Below are positions 8,468 to 16,060 of a stretch of DNA of 64,000 bases, in pieces. Location: positions 2,666,001 through 2,730,000 of the forward strand of contig NZ_CP108100.1 in the NCBI RefSeq assembly GCF_036195045.1, written 5' to 3'. Positions within the stretch are counted from its first letter, which is position 1. Each line of letters begins with the position of its first letter. The position numbers and the translations under genes were made by a program. Source of the stretch: Streptomyces sp. NBC_00236 (GTDB taxonomy: Bacteria > Actinomycetota > Actinomycetes > Streptomycetales > Streptomycetaceae). A model generated the notes under the pieces. The model searched no databases. It was given only the letters and a program-made list of their open reading frames with translations, and was not told the origin of the DNA.

Positions 8468-9079
8468 TCAGACGGTGCGGGCGGCCGTTCGGATGAGGGC
8501 TAGGACGTCGGCCTCGGTGCGGTCGGGCATGTCGTTCCAGCGGTGGTAGGGCAGGGTGCAGCCGCGAGCGCGCAGGACGGCCTGCATGCGCTGTCCGGCA
8601 CGGGCGACGGTGGTTTCGTCGCCGATGCCGAGGCGGTAGAGCACGGCCTGCGCGCCGAGGATGCAGCGGCGCCCGGAGCGGGTGCGGTGCGTGCTCTGGG
8701 CCCAGCCGTACCGCTCGATCACCAGAGCGGTGAGCTCCAGGTGCTCCGCGACGGTCACCGCCCGGGCGGCGGTGTGGCGGCGGCGTACAGGCGGGAAGCG
8801 CAGCACCCAGTCCGGCAGGACCCGCAGCACCCGGCCGGGCAGCTCCAGCGCGGGGGCGGTGGCCGGCGCCGCGGTGCCGAGGGCTTCGGCGACCAGTTCC
8901 TGGGTCGTCTTGGTGACGAGTGGGTGTGCGGTCGTGGGGGTGCGGGCGGCGAGGTACTGCTCGATGTCCCGCACGAGCCGAGCGGCGTCAACGTCGGCCA
9001 GCGGCGCCGGGAGCGGAATGGCCTGCGGGGCGGCCGCGGCGTGCTCGGTGGGGCGGTGGGTGGTGGTTGCGGTGGGCAT
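8468..9079 (-). CDS. DUF6197-like AICE accessory protein
   Basis: About 203 residues from MPTATTTHRP. The C-terminal half has the pattern YGW-Q, GRRCILGA and YHRWND-PDRTEADVLALIRTA, which I recall from DUF6197 proteins of Streptomyces plasmids and phages. The function of that family is unknown. The N-terminal 60 residues are Ala/Pro-rich and low in complexity. Upstream lies the CAGGGAGGC repeat array that separates it from the transfer gene. The family call is from memory; the start is the first ATG after the first repeat unit. Confidence 0.6.
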   Translation of the reverse strand: MPTATTTHRPTEHAAAAPQAIPLPAPLADVDAARLVRDIEQYLAARTPTTAHPLVTKTTQELVAEALGTAAPATAPALELPGRVLRVLPDWVLRFPPVRRRHTAARAVTVAEHLELTALVIERYGWAQSTHRTRSGRRCILGAQAVLYRLGIGDETTVARAGQRMQAVLRARGCTLPYHRWNDMPDRTEADVLALIRTAARTV

Positions 9080-9103
9080 GCGGAATCCCGTCCTCTGCTG
9101 GGC

Positions 9104-9281
9104 CAGGGAGGCGGAAGCACCCCCTGTGGGAGGCGCGTGGAGGGGGTTCAGGGGTGCTGAGCTGCGGTGACTCCCTGCCTCCCTGAACATCATTTGCGCA
9201 GGTCAGGTACAGGGAGGCGGGTCAGGGAGGCGGTCAGGGAGTTCTCCCTGCCTCCCTGACCCGCCCCGGTCGCGCTCCCTG
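9104..9281. repeat. CAGGGAGGC repeat array beside the transfer gene (candidate clt)
   Basis: Exact 9-mers lie at 9104-9112, 9210-9218 and 9223-9231 (direct) and at 9177-9185 and 9250-9258 (inverted). Partial copies are near 9170-9177, 9235-9240, 9243-9250 and 9274-9281. Spacing in the core is 12-13 bp. In Streptomyces conjugation, TraB translocases bind short clustered repeats (TRS) in the cis-acting locus clt next to tra. Position and structure here fit that role. Confidence 0.65.
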
Positions 9282-9284
9282 TGT

Positions 9285-11402
9285 TCAGGAGGCGGAAGCG
9301 GAACCGTCACTGTCGCGGTTGGTCAGGGCGCGGGCGATGCGCTCGCGGCCGACGACCATGCGCCCGTCCGACTTGTAGGGCTCGGCCGCCGTGCCGTCCA
9401 ACACGCGCTTGAGATCGGCGTGCGTCCAGCTCCCGTAGCTGTCGGCGGACAGCGTCGAGAGGCGCTGCAACACGTCCTGGGTCAGGACCCGGTTCGTGTC
9501 TCCGATGACCGTGGCGATGTCCGCGAGCGGGTCCCGCGTCTCGTTGCGGTCGATGACGTGGAGGGTGGTGACGCCGTCGCGCAGGGCCCGGGCGCGGGCG
9601 GTGATCTGCGCGGCCGTCTCGTTGTCGATGTAGTGCGTGCGCACCGTGATGGATGCCTGGCCGGCAGGGATTGCGATCCCGTCCGACGCGACGACCAACG
9701 TGCCCTTGTCCAGCCCGGGACGGAGCAGGTTCGGGGCGGCACCGCCGTCAACGGCCTTGTCCCCCAACGCCATGCGGGCCTGGGACTCGGTGCCCAGGGC
9801 GAGGGAAGCACGGGTGTGGGCGCCCTCGCGAACCAGCTTGGGCAGGTTCTGGTCCGTCGGGTCCTGCGTCCCCTGCCACAGCGTCACGTTGACCGCCCGA
9901 CCCTGGTTGTGAATCTTCCGCGCGGCCATGAAGTACCGGGAGGTGGCCTTGGACCCGCCGTAGGGGCGCTTCTTCTCATCCACCTCCGGGCACATGAACG
10001 CCACCTGCGCCTCATCGACCAGCAGCACCAGCGGCGGGAACACGGTCCCGGGCGGGGCCTGGAGGCGCCGCTCCATCTCGGCAACGCCGTCTTCGAGCAT
10101 CTCGGTCGTGTCGACGACGTGGTCGTCGGTCGGCCCCTGGATCAGCACCGTGGCCAGGCCGTCGAACATCGCCCAGTCCCCGGCACCCTTCAGGTCCGCG
10201 ATCCGGAACTCCACCGTGCGGTCCAGGGCCAGCCACAGCGCGAGCGCGCGGAGTGCTGCGGTCTTCCCCTGGTTCGACAGTCCCGTGATGAGCAGGTGGC
10301 GCTGGTAGAGGCTGATCGCTGCCGCGTCGCCGCGCAGGTCCTGACCCCACGGGGCGCGGCCCTTGGCGTAGTCGGCGGTCAGGGTGTCGTCCGTGGTCAG
10401 CGGGGACGGGCCGATCGGCTCATCCAGGGCGCCGGAATCGGCGACCCACAGCCGGACCGTGCGGGCCGCCTGGGGGATGGTGATGAACACTTCGTGCTCG
10501 TGCCGGGACAGGTTCTCGGCGAGCTTGCGCCGCCGGTTCTGCACCTCGTTGGTGGAGACACCGGAGGGCAGGGTGACATCGACTTCGACGCCGCATCCGG
10601 CGATCCGGATCGGGCCCAGCATGGAGGCGCCGGCGTCGCCCATGTCCTTGATGGCGTTGCGCAGCGGGGCGATACCCAGGTTGCGCAGGGCCAGTACGAC
10701 GACGGACGGAGTGACCGGCTCACCCTCGCTGGAACGCACGTGGGCGGGCAGGGCCCACTGGGGTGCGGCCTGCTGGTTCTTGCCCACCGCCCACAGACCG
10801 AACAGCACCGCCCACGGGCCCAGGGTCATCAAAGGTCCCCAGGTCACGGTGATAATGAAGATGACCCAGCGGACCAACTCGACCAGAGCCATCGTCGGCG
10901 CGGCGATGTCGGTCCAGTCCTTGTTCGCGACGGCCAGCATGATGCCCAGCAGCAGCAGCCCGCCGCCCCCGATGGCGGCGCCGGCCGCGATGCCCTTCGC
11001 TGCGTCCATGGGGGCGGTGAGCAGGTCCATGCGGCGGCGGTGGCGCTCCTGGCGGAAGCGCTGCCCGCGCTCCTCCCACTCGGCAGCAGCGTCCATGTTC
11101 CCCGCGGCTTCCGCCGCACGCAGCAGCCGCTCATAGCGGGAGGCGGTACGGCCCTCCCACGTGCGACGGGCAACGATCCGAGTCCCGCCCACCACGTACA
11201 GGCCGTGGCGGGCGGCGGCGCGGCAGGCGGTCTTGGTGTGGTCGTGGGTGGCCACCGTGCGGATACCCCGCGCGGAGCGCACCCACAGCGGCACAGACGG
11301 CCGCTCAATGCCCGGTGCTGCTACAGCAGCCGCCGGGGCCGGTGAGGGCGCCTGGGGGGCGTTGGTGGGGTTTTTGAAGAGGTTGATGACGTTCTCGGAC
11401 AT
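9285..11402 (-). CDS. FtsK/SpoIIIE-type conjugative DNA translocase (TraB/TraSA-like)
   Basis: 705 residues. Two N-terminal hydrophobic segments (around GGGLLLLGIMLAVAN and VRWVIFIITVTWGPL) anchor it in the membrane. The motor domain has Walker A GLSNQGKT and Walker B LVLLVDEAQ. A short C-terminal region (YGSWTHADLKRVLDG) could be a winged-helix DNA-reading domain like FtsK gamma. Such proteins alone move double-stranded element DNA between mycelia. The ATG at 11400-11402 follows GGGAGA; an in-frame TTG at 11420 is possible. The candidate recognition repeats lie immediately past its 3' end. Confidence 0.88.
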   Translation of the reverse strand: MSENVINLFKNPTNAPQAPSPAPAAAVAAPGIERPSVPLWVRSARGIRTVATHDHTKTACRAAARHGLYVVGGTRIVARRTWEGRTASRYERLLRAAEAAGNMDAAAEWEERGQRFRQERHRRRMDLLTAPMDAAKGIAAGAAIGGGGLLLLGIMLAVANKDWTDIAAPTMALVELVRWVIFIITVTWGPLMTLGPWAVLFGLWAVGKNQQAAPQWALPAHVRSSEGEPVTPSVVVLALRNLGIAPLRNAIKDMGDAGASMLGPIRIAGCGVEVDVTLPSGVSTNEVQNRRRKLAENLSRHEHEVFITIPQAARTVRLWVADSGALDEPIGPSPLTTDDTLTADYAKGRAPWGQDLRGDAAAISLYQRHLLITGLSNQGKTAALRALALWLALDRTVEFRIADLKGAGDWAMFDGLATVLIQGPTDDHVVDTTEMLEDGVAEMERRLQAPPGTVFPPLVLLVDEAQVAFMCPEVDEKKRPYGGSKATSRYFMAARKIHNQGRAVNVTLWQGTQDPTDQNLPKLVREGAHTRASLALGTESQARMALGDKAVDGGAAPNLLRPGLDKGTLVVASDGIAIPAGQASITVRTHYIDNETAAQITARARALRDGVTTLHVIDRNETRDPLADIATVIGDTNRVLTQDVLQRLSTLSADSYGSWTHADLKRVLDGTAAEPYKSDGRMVVGRERIARALTNRDSDGSASAS

Positions 11403-11465
11403 GCCGGTGTCTCCCGTCAACTCCCCCTGGAATGGGGGCGGTAGGGGTGAAGGGTGTGGGGTGGT

Positions 11466-12023
11466 TCAGGCTGCGGCGGCGGAGGGGACGACGCGCTTGG
11501 CGAGGTACTCGCACCCGTACGCCTCGCGCTCTTCCTGCTCAATGCAGCGGTCGTACTCGCGGCACTGGCGGCGGGACAGGCGCTCGATGCCGAGGTTGTT
11601 GCGGATACCGGCGATGAGGCGTTCGCGGACGTCCTTGCGGCTGGTCTGCATGGCGTGGACCAGCTCGTGCACGAGCGTGATGGCGAACGTCGCCTCGTTG
11701 GGGTGCTGGTCGACGTTGATGACGATGAGGACCCCGCCGTCGGCGAGCGGGATCGCGCGGCCGGCCGTGTCGCGTGCCTTGCGCTTCTCGAACCGCAGGG
11801 CACGGGACTGCACCCGCTTGTCGGTGCATTCGGCGGTGGCGAACTCGGCTGCGGTGGTCACGTCGGCCAGATGGCGTTCGGCGGTGAGGACGACCTGCAC
11901 GTCGGGCATCCGGCCGGGCACCGCCCGGTCCACGACGCGGACGGCCTCTTCGGCCAGGCGCTGGGCGGTCTTCAGGGTGGAGCGGTAGCCGGGGAGCTTG
12001 TGGGTGGTGACGGTCAGCTTCAC
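11466..12023 (-). CDS. Predicted zincin metallopeptidase-like protein (HExxH)
   Basis: 185 residues. LVHELVHAMQ is a clear HExxH zinc motif on a helix. About 40 residues later a conserved-looking EEREAYGCEYLA could provide the third ligand Glu, as in gluzincins. The N-terminus forms a likely strand-rich lobe (MPDVQVVLTAERHLADVT). It has no signal peptide, so it would act in the cytoplasm. The GTG start (12021-12023) has an upstream GGAGACGAG. It lies in the transfer region between tra and the small spd genes. The substrate is unknown; proteolytic activity is inferred only from the motif. Confidence 0.7.
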   Translation of the reverse strand: MKLTVTTHKLPGYRSTLKTAQRLAEEAVRVVDRAVPGRMPDVQVVLTAERHLADVTTAAEFATAECTDKRVQSRALRFEKRKARDTAGRAIPLADGGVLIVINVDQHPNEATFAITLVHELVHAMQTSRKDVRERLIAGIRNNLGIERLSRRQCREYDRCIEQEEREAYGCEYLAKRVVPSAAAA

Positions 12024-12095
12024 TACGTCTCGTCTCCGTTCATCGCCGCAGCTCAGGCGGCGGAATCGATGGGCAGAACGGTGCTGGTGCGGGAC

Positions 12096-12154
12096 GTGCC
12101 CCGGGCCGGATTCGATCCGGCGCCCTCACGGCATGGACGCCGCGGCTGCGGTGG
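12096..12154. repeat. 58-bp dispersed repeat, copy 1, with T-arm-like hairpin
   Basis: Roughly 50 of 58 positions match 14440-14499. The core contains GCCGG and CCGGC arms around a 7-nt loop; on the minus strand the loop reads ATCGAAT, close to a tRNA T-loop. No rest of a tRNA can be folded around it. It lies upstream of the zincin gene. Confidence 0.6.
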
Positions 12155-12355
12155 TCAGTTGGCGGGGGTGAACGCTTCGGCGACGTTCATCAGGAGCACT
12201 TCGGCGGACATGAGGTGGCCGACCATCCGCCCGGTGTCGGTGAAGTCGACGCGACCACGGGAGTGGATCTGCTCGACGTAGGCGCGGACCTCTTCGATGA
12301 CGACGGCCTGTGCAGCGGCCCGGACGACGTCCTGCTGGATCTCCTCGGCAGCCAT
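12155..12355 (-). CDS. Small helical AICE protein, unknown
   Basis: 66 residues, mostly helical and acidic (AAEEIQQDVVRAAAQAVVIEEVRAYVEQ), with no recognised domain. The ATG at 12353-12355 has an AGGAAGGGG site. The frame extends upstream to 12439, but that part overlaps the zinc-binding gene and is Pro-rich, so it was left out. It is co-directional with the spd genes. Confidence 0.65.
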   Translation of the reverse strand: MAAEEIQQDVVRAAAQAVVIEEVRAYVEQIHSRGRVDFTDTGRMVGHLMSAEVLLMNVAEAFTPAN

Positions 12356-12371
12356 GACGGCCCCTTCCTGG

Positions 12372-12701
12372 TCAGGTGGTGTGGGAGTCGGCGCAGGGCA
12401 CGCACATGCCGAGTGAGCGCGGGATGCAGTACCCGGCATCCCGGCGGCAGTTCGGGCAGGTGCGGCGAGCTCGCATGGCCTTGGCCAGCGCGGCGGCGCG
12501 GCCCGGGGTCATGGGGCGTACGGGCTTGGCGTGGTCGATGCGGTAGAGGTAGGCGACCAGCGGAGCGCGGCGGCGGCGCGGGCGGTGGAGCACGGCGGCG
12601 ACGTCCTGTCCGCCGGGCCGCAGCCCCAACGCCCGCAACTGGCGGCGGGTCGCGTATCCGTCCGGGGCCAGCCGCCACCGGTACTCAGGCAGGGCGGCCA
12701 T
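12372..12701 (-). CDS. Small zinc-binding protein (RRQRL-motif type)
   Basis: 109 residues. An N-terminal YATRRQLRALGLRPGGQD resembles the RRQRL motif of small AICE proteins. The C-terminus has CPNCRRDAGYC and MCVPCAD, four or five cysteines that suit a zinc ribbon. The ATG (12699-12701) overlaps the stop of the SpdB-like gene (TGATG), so the two are translated together. The role is unknown; its place in the transfer cluster suggests a part in spread or conjugation. Confidence 0.7.
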   Translation of the reverse strand: MAALPEYRWRLAPDGYATRRQLRALGLRPGGQDVAAVLHRPRRRRAPLVAYLYRIDHAKPVRPMTPGRAAALAKAMRARRTCPNCRRDAGYCIPRSLGMCVPCADSHTT

Positions 12702-13564
12702 CAGGCGACCATGCGTTTCCATGCGCCCCGCAGCCGGACTTCGGATGCGGAGTGGCCGGCCGCTCGGAACCGGGTGGCCATCTCGCGGTAGGACAGGGCC
12801 GGGGTTTCGCTGTGCCGGATCTCGTCAACGAGGGCGTCCAGCGCGTCATCGGTGAGGGCGGGCGCCGCTTCCAGCGCGAGCGCTGGGACGGGATCGGTGG
12901 GCCCCCAGACGGGGAGCTCCCATCGGGGTGTGACGCCGGGTGTGACGGGGGTCGTCACACTGGTCAGCGCCCTGCTGGTGTCCTCGCCGTTCCGCGCCGT
13001 CTCCAGCGTCGACCATGCCTGGGAGAGGGTCTGGGCGGTCTTGGCCTGGACGCGTGCGACGCGTGACCCGGCTTCCGTCACGGCCGTCAGCCGGGTCTCC
13101 TCGGTCGCGGCCTCGGCCCGAAGGCGGGCGCGGGCCACGGCCGCTTCGTCGCGGGCCTCCTGCTGGATACCGCGGATCGAGCCGAGCGCGGTTGGGGTGA
13201 GCGCGGTCTGTTCCCACAGCCCGTGCACCAGCCACAAGGCTTTGGCTGCGACGGGCAGCCAGGCGACGGCCAGCCACGCGCCGGCGGACTCCTCGGCCAG
13301 CAGTGCGTGGGCGACGAGAACGCCGGTCGCGATCAGACCGAATGCCCAGCCGACCCCGGTGACGACGCGGCTGTGGTCGCCCTGCGCGGCGAGGCGGCGT
13401 TCGTAGGCGAGGGTGGCCAGCCACCCGCCGTCGATCCCGAGACCGACGACCAGAGCGACGGGCCACGGCATCGCCGTGCCGAGCCACATCATCACCACGG
13501 CCAGCGTGAGGACCATGGACACCGCCGTCATCGCGACGGCCGGCAGAACGGTCTTGGCCTTCAT
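12701..13564 (-). CDS. SpdB-like membrane protein
   Basis: 287 residues. Four hydrophobic segments lie in the first ~115 residues (VLPAVAMTAVSMVLTLAVV; WPVALVVGLGIDGGWLATL; VGWAFGLIATGVLVAHAL; WLAVAWLPVAAKALWLV). A charged Ala/Glu/Arg coiled coil follows, then a C-terminal HTH-like segment (LSYREMATRFRAAGHSASEVRLRGAW). This matches the plan of Spd proteins, which help element DNA pass septal cross-walls after transfer. The ATG (13562-13564) overlaps the upstream DUF6303-like gene (ATGA). Assignment is by architecture. Confidence 0.75.
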   Translation of the reverse strand: MKAKTVLPAVAMTAVSMVLTLAVVMMWLGTAMPWPVALVVGLGIDGGWLATLAYERRLAAQGDHSRVVTGVGWAFGLIATGVLVAHALLAEESAGAWLAVAWLPVAAKALWLVHGLWEQTALTPTALGSIRGIQQEARDEAAVARARLRAEAATEETRLTAVTEAGSRVARVQAKTAQTLSQAWSTLETARNGEDTSRALTSVTTPVTPGVTPRWELPVWGPTDPVPALALEAAPALTDDALDALVDEIRHSETPALSYREMATRFRAAGHSASEVRLRGAWKRMVA

Positions 13565-13851
13565 GCCACACCGCCCCACAGCAAGGGGCGGACCCGCACA
13601 GCGGCGATCAACCGGACCGGCGACGCGGGGTCGCCGGGGATGTCGCTGTCCTCGATCCAGGACCACTCATCACCCGGCACGCTCTCGTAGCCGAGACCGT
13701 TCAGCACGCGCTCGCGCTCCAAGACGGTCGGGACCGCGGCCGTGCGGTTCCAGACGTGCCCGGGCCACGCGGTCGCGGTGGTGTTCATCAACGGGACGTA
13801 CAGGCTCCACCTGCCGCCGCTGTTCGACATCTGCGCGGGAAGCGCCATCAT
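13561..13851 (-). CDS. DUF6303-like small protein
   Basis: 96 residues. The pattern W-LYV-L---WP-H-W then PTVLERERVLNGLGYE-V-GDEWSW-E resembles DUF6303, a family of unknown function on actinobacterial mobile elements. No signal or membrane segment is present. It overlaps its upstream neighbour (ATGA at 13848-13851) and its downstream neighbour (13561-13564), placing it inside a tightly coupled five-gene operon. The family name is from memory. Confidence 0.65.
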   Translation of the reverse strand: MMALPAQMSNSGGRWSLYVPLMNTTATAWPGHVWNRTAAVPTVLERERVLNGLGYESVPGDEWSWIEDSDIPGDPASPVRLIAAVRVRPLLWGGVA

Positions 13852-14045
13852 GACCGCTCACCGCCCCGCCGGGCGCGGCTGTAGCGCACCCAACCGGCGA
13901 CCTGGACGAGAACGCCGCCCGTGGCCAGCCACCGCCACGACGGCTCACCCAGCAGGGACGCCAACCCCGCCCCGGTCAGAGCCAGCGCGATACCGACGAA
14001 CACGACGACCAGAGCGCCCCGCTCGGGGGTGATGTTGGCGCTCAT
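13848..14045 (-). CDS. Small two-TM membrane protein
   Basis: 65 residues. Two hydrophobic helices (ALVVVFVGIALALTGAGLASLL and WLATGGVLVQVAGWV) are separated by a short Trp-containing loop, with a basic C-terminal tail RYSRARRGGER. It is coupled on both sides by four-base overlaps. Small hydrophobic Spd-type proteins are normal in this part of AICEs, so a role in intramycelial spread is plausible but not shown. Confidence 0.7.
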   Translation of the reverse strand: MSANITPERGALVVVFVGIALALTGAGLASLLGEPSWRWLATGGVLVQVAGWVRYSRARRGGERS

Positions 14046-14308
14046 GCCGCACCGCCCGTCAGGGTCGACGTGGCGCGGTTGGTCAGGTCCCGCCGCGCCG
14101 CCATGACCCGGTTACGGGCCCGGCGAACGCGCCGTACGTCCAGCTCGTTCGCCGGCCGGTCGATCGTCATGATCTGCGCGTCCAGCAACTCGACCTCCGC
14201 CCGGATGAGCGGCATCTCCAGCTCGATCGCGTCCAGCTCGGCAGCCGACGGCTCGAAGTCGAGCGAAGCGGCCGTAACAAGGTTCTGAAGTGCAGCGATG
14301 GTCTTCAT
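14042..14308 (-). CDS. DUF6284-like small helical protein, first gene of spd operon
   Basis: 88 residues. It is a helical hairpin or coiled coil with the text AAELDAIELEMPLIRAEVELLD and DRPANELDVRRVRRARNRV, which I recall as DUF6284. The function is unknown. The ATG at 14306-14308 follows GGGAGA. It heads a run of overlapping genes (14308 down to 12372), so the promoter should lie just right of it, near the hairpin at 14393-14419. Confidence 0.7.
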   Translation of the reverse strand: MKTIAALQNLVTAASLDFEPSAAELDAIELEMPLIRAEVELLDAQIMTIDRPANELDVRRVRRARNRVMAARRDLTNRATSTLTGGAA

Positions 14309-14392
14309 GGGTCGTTTTCTCCCTGGTAGGTGGAACGGCCCGAAACAGCGGCCCCGGTGTCTCACCACCGGGGCCGCGCGCCGTTCAGGGGA

Positions 14393-14419
14393 TGGGCTCA
14401 CCACGCGGTGGTGAGCCCG
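14393..14419. promoter_or_regulatory. Perfect inverted repeat upstream of the spd operon
   Basis: Arms GGGCTCACCAC and GTGGTGAGCCC flank a very short centre. It lies about 85 bp upstream of the DUF6284-like start. It could be a terminator for the small gene upstream or an operator for one of the element's regulators. Confidence 0.45.
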
Positions 14420-14439
14420 GCCGCCGAAACTGGCGGCCA

Positions 14440-14499
14440 GTGCCCCGGGCCGGATCTGATCCGGCGCCCTCACGGCGTGTATGCCGAGGCTGTGGGTGG
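14440..14499. repeat. 58-bp dispersed repeat, copy 2
   Basis: Matches 12096-12154 over nearly its whole length, including the GCCGG/CCGGC hairpin and the CGCCCTCACGGC tail. Its T-arm-like loop is less tRNA-like here (ATCAGAT on the minus strand). Confidence 0.6.
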
Positions 14500-14508
14500 T
14501 GCATGTGG

Positions 14509-14685
14509 CTACTTCGGCGTGACCGTGACATCTCCGGTCGGCTCGTAGCCCCTGGACCGCAAGCTGGTCATGACCGTCTTCCTGGCCGCTTCCGGCGAGG
14601 GCGCGCTCAGGGTGCCGCGAGCGTTGGTGGTCCCCCCAGGGGACAGGGTGTCGGCGACATCGGCGGTGAAGCTGTACATCGGCAT
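14509..14685 (-). CDS. Small conserved-looking AICE protein (58 aa)
   Basis: A short open frame begins MPMYSFTADVADTLSP and ends GYEPTGDVTVTPK. GGGAGAG lies five bases upstream of the ATG at 14683-14685. Alternating strands with a central helix (PEAARKTVMTSLRSRG) suggest a small alpha/beta fold. It runs in the same direction as the spd operon about 200 bp downstream. No known family is recognised. Confidence 0.65.
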   Translation of the reverse strand: MPMYSFTADVADTLSPGGTTNARGTLSAPSPEAARKTVMTSLRSRGYEPTGDVTVTPK

Positions 14686-15289
14686 GAAGCTCTCCCACTG
14701 GTCATGGTCCGGACAGTCCGGCTCCCCTCGGCCCCGCCCGTACAGCGCCGCGCTAGGCGGTCTGGACGGGCGGGGGAGGCAACCGGCCGCGCGAGCGGCA
14801 GATCAGGTGATGCGTTGACGCGAGGGGCTCACCACTCCGGCCGGTCCAGCACGGGCGGCGCCCACGTACTTCGCTGACTCATGGGGTTCCTCTCTGGTGT
14901 TCGGATCAGGGCAATCACTGCAAGGGGGACCACGTCCCCACTCGCCGGCCGTTGCTCGCGGTCGCCGGGCCACCTCGCCAGTCGGGCCGAAGCCCATTGC
15001 GTCCTACCTGGCCTTTAGCGGGATTGCAGCGTCCCCGCCCTCTGCGCATGCAGCACCTCTCGCCAGACCGAAATCCGGAGAGGTACATGTAGTACCTGTT
15101 CCTCATCATGGGGAGAAGAATCCGCGGCGTCAAGCCCGTTCACTCTTCGGGGCTACCGCGCCACTCCGTTGATGTGCCTTCAGCTTGGTCGCCGAAGCCC
15201 AGACGTTGGACTCCGTACCTGTACGGCTCGTGCACGACTTGGCTACGGTGAAGTCGTCCCTAGTCGTCCCACTGCGGGGAGAGCGCGAG
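14686..15289. other. Intergenic control region between spd-side and regulator-side genes
   Basis: 604 bp between divergent genes, so it holds at least two promoters. Visible items are a possible 17-codon minus-strand peptide frame at 14829-14882 (MSQRSTWAPPV...) with AGAGAGG upstream, an inverted repeat GGTAC/GTACC near 15081-15095, and a repeated GTCGTCCC just before the XRE gene (about 15252-15270). No larger gene is convincing. Confidence 0.5.
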
Positions 15290-16060
15290 ATGGCGAATGA
15301 GCGGCTGCGCGGCGCGATCACCAAGAGCGGCTTATCGCTCGATCAAGTCGCGGAACAACTAGGCGTGTCGGCCAAGACGGTCGAACGCTGGGTCAACGAG
15401 CCGAAGCGGCAGCCGTACCACCGCTTCAAGTACGCGGCAGCCTCGCTGCTGCGGTGCGAGATGTCCTACCTGTGGCCAGACGAGCGGACGTCGGCGCAGG
15501 TCACGGAAGCTGGGAATGCTGAGCTGATCAAGCTCTACCCCCATCGCTCCGTGGTTCCGAACCGCCTCTGGCCACAGCTCTACGCCCGTGCCTCGCGACA
15601 CTTTGACGTACTCGTCTACTCGGGCTTCTGGCTCACCGAGGACGCGGCATTCCACCACATCGTCAAGGAGAAGTCGGCTGCCGGCGCCCGCATCCGGTTC
15701 ATGCTCGGGGATCCCGAGTCTGCAGCCGTCGCCGTGCGCGGAAAGGACGAGGGAATCGGGGGCGCGATGAGCAGCAAGATTCGCAACGCGCTGGTCAACT
15801 ATGCCTCGCTGTTCCAGCTCCCCGGGGTGGAGTTTCGGCTCCACTCCACCACGCTCTACAACTCGATCTACCGAGCCGATGACGAGATGCTCGCAAACGG
15901 CCACCTGTACGGGGTGGGCGCGTACATGGCACCGGTGCTGCACATCCAACGTGTCCCCGGAGGTGAGCTGTTCGACGCCTACGCAGAGAGTGTTGAACGA
16001 GTCTGGGAAACCGCGCGGCCCATCTCCTCGCCCACTGACCTAGGAGCTCCAGACGCATGA
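15290..16060 (+). CDS. XRE-type regulator with DUF5919 domain
   Basis: 256 residues. The N-terminal helix-turn-helix (LSLDQVAEQLGVSAKTVERWVNEP) is followed by a large C-terminal domain with the DUF5919 pattern: FDVLVYSGFWLTED, RIRFMLGDPESAAV, STTLYNSIYRADDEML and GELFDAYAESVERVW. It probably senses a cellular state and controls element genes. The ATG at 15290 follows GGGGAGAG. It overlaps the Nudix gene by ATGA (16057-16060), making a regulator/immunity operon. It may fill the position of the pSAM2 activator Pra but is not the same family. Confidence 0.8.
   Translation: MANERLRGAITKSGLSLDQVAEQLGVSAKTVERWVNEPKRQPYHRFKYAAASLLRCEMSYLWPDERTSAQVTEAGNAELIKLYPHRSVVPNRLWPQLYARASRHFDVLVYSGFWLTEDAAFHHIVKEKSAAGARIRFMLGDPESAAVAVRGKDEGIGGAMSSKIRNALVNYASLFQLPGVEFRLHSTTLYNSIYRADDEMLANGHLYGVGAYMAPVLHIQRVPGGELFDAYAESVERVWETARPISSPTDLGAPDA

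Noticed and set aside
9420..11345. 641-codon plus-strand reading frame opposite the translocase
   Set aside because: It is the antisense shadow of a gene with clear FtsK motifs; the product is low-complexity Gly/Arg/Val text without domains.
12096..12154. A second tRNA gene (T-arm-like hairpin on the minus strand)
   Set aside because: No acceptor, D or anticodon stems can be paired around it, and a diverged copy occurs at 14440-14499; treated as a dispersed repeat.
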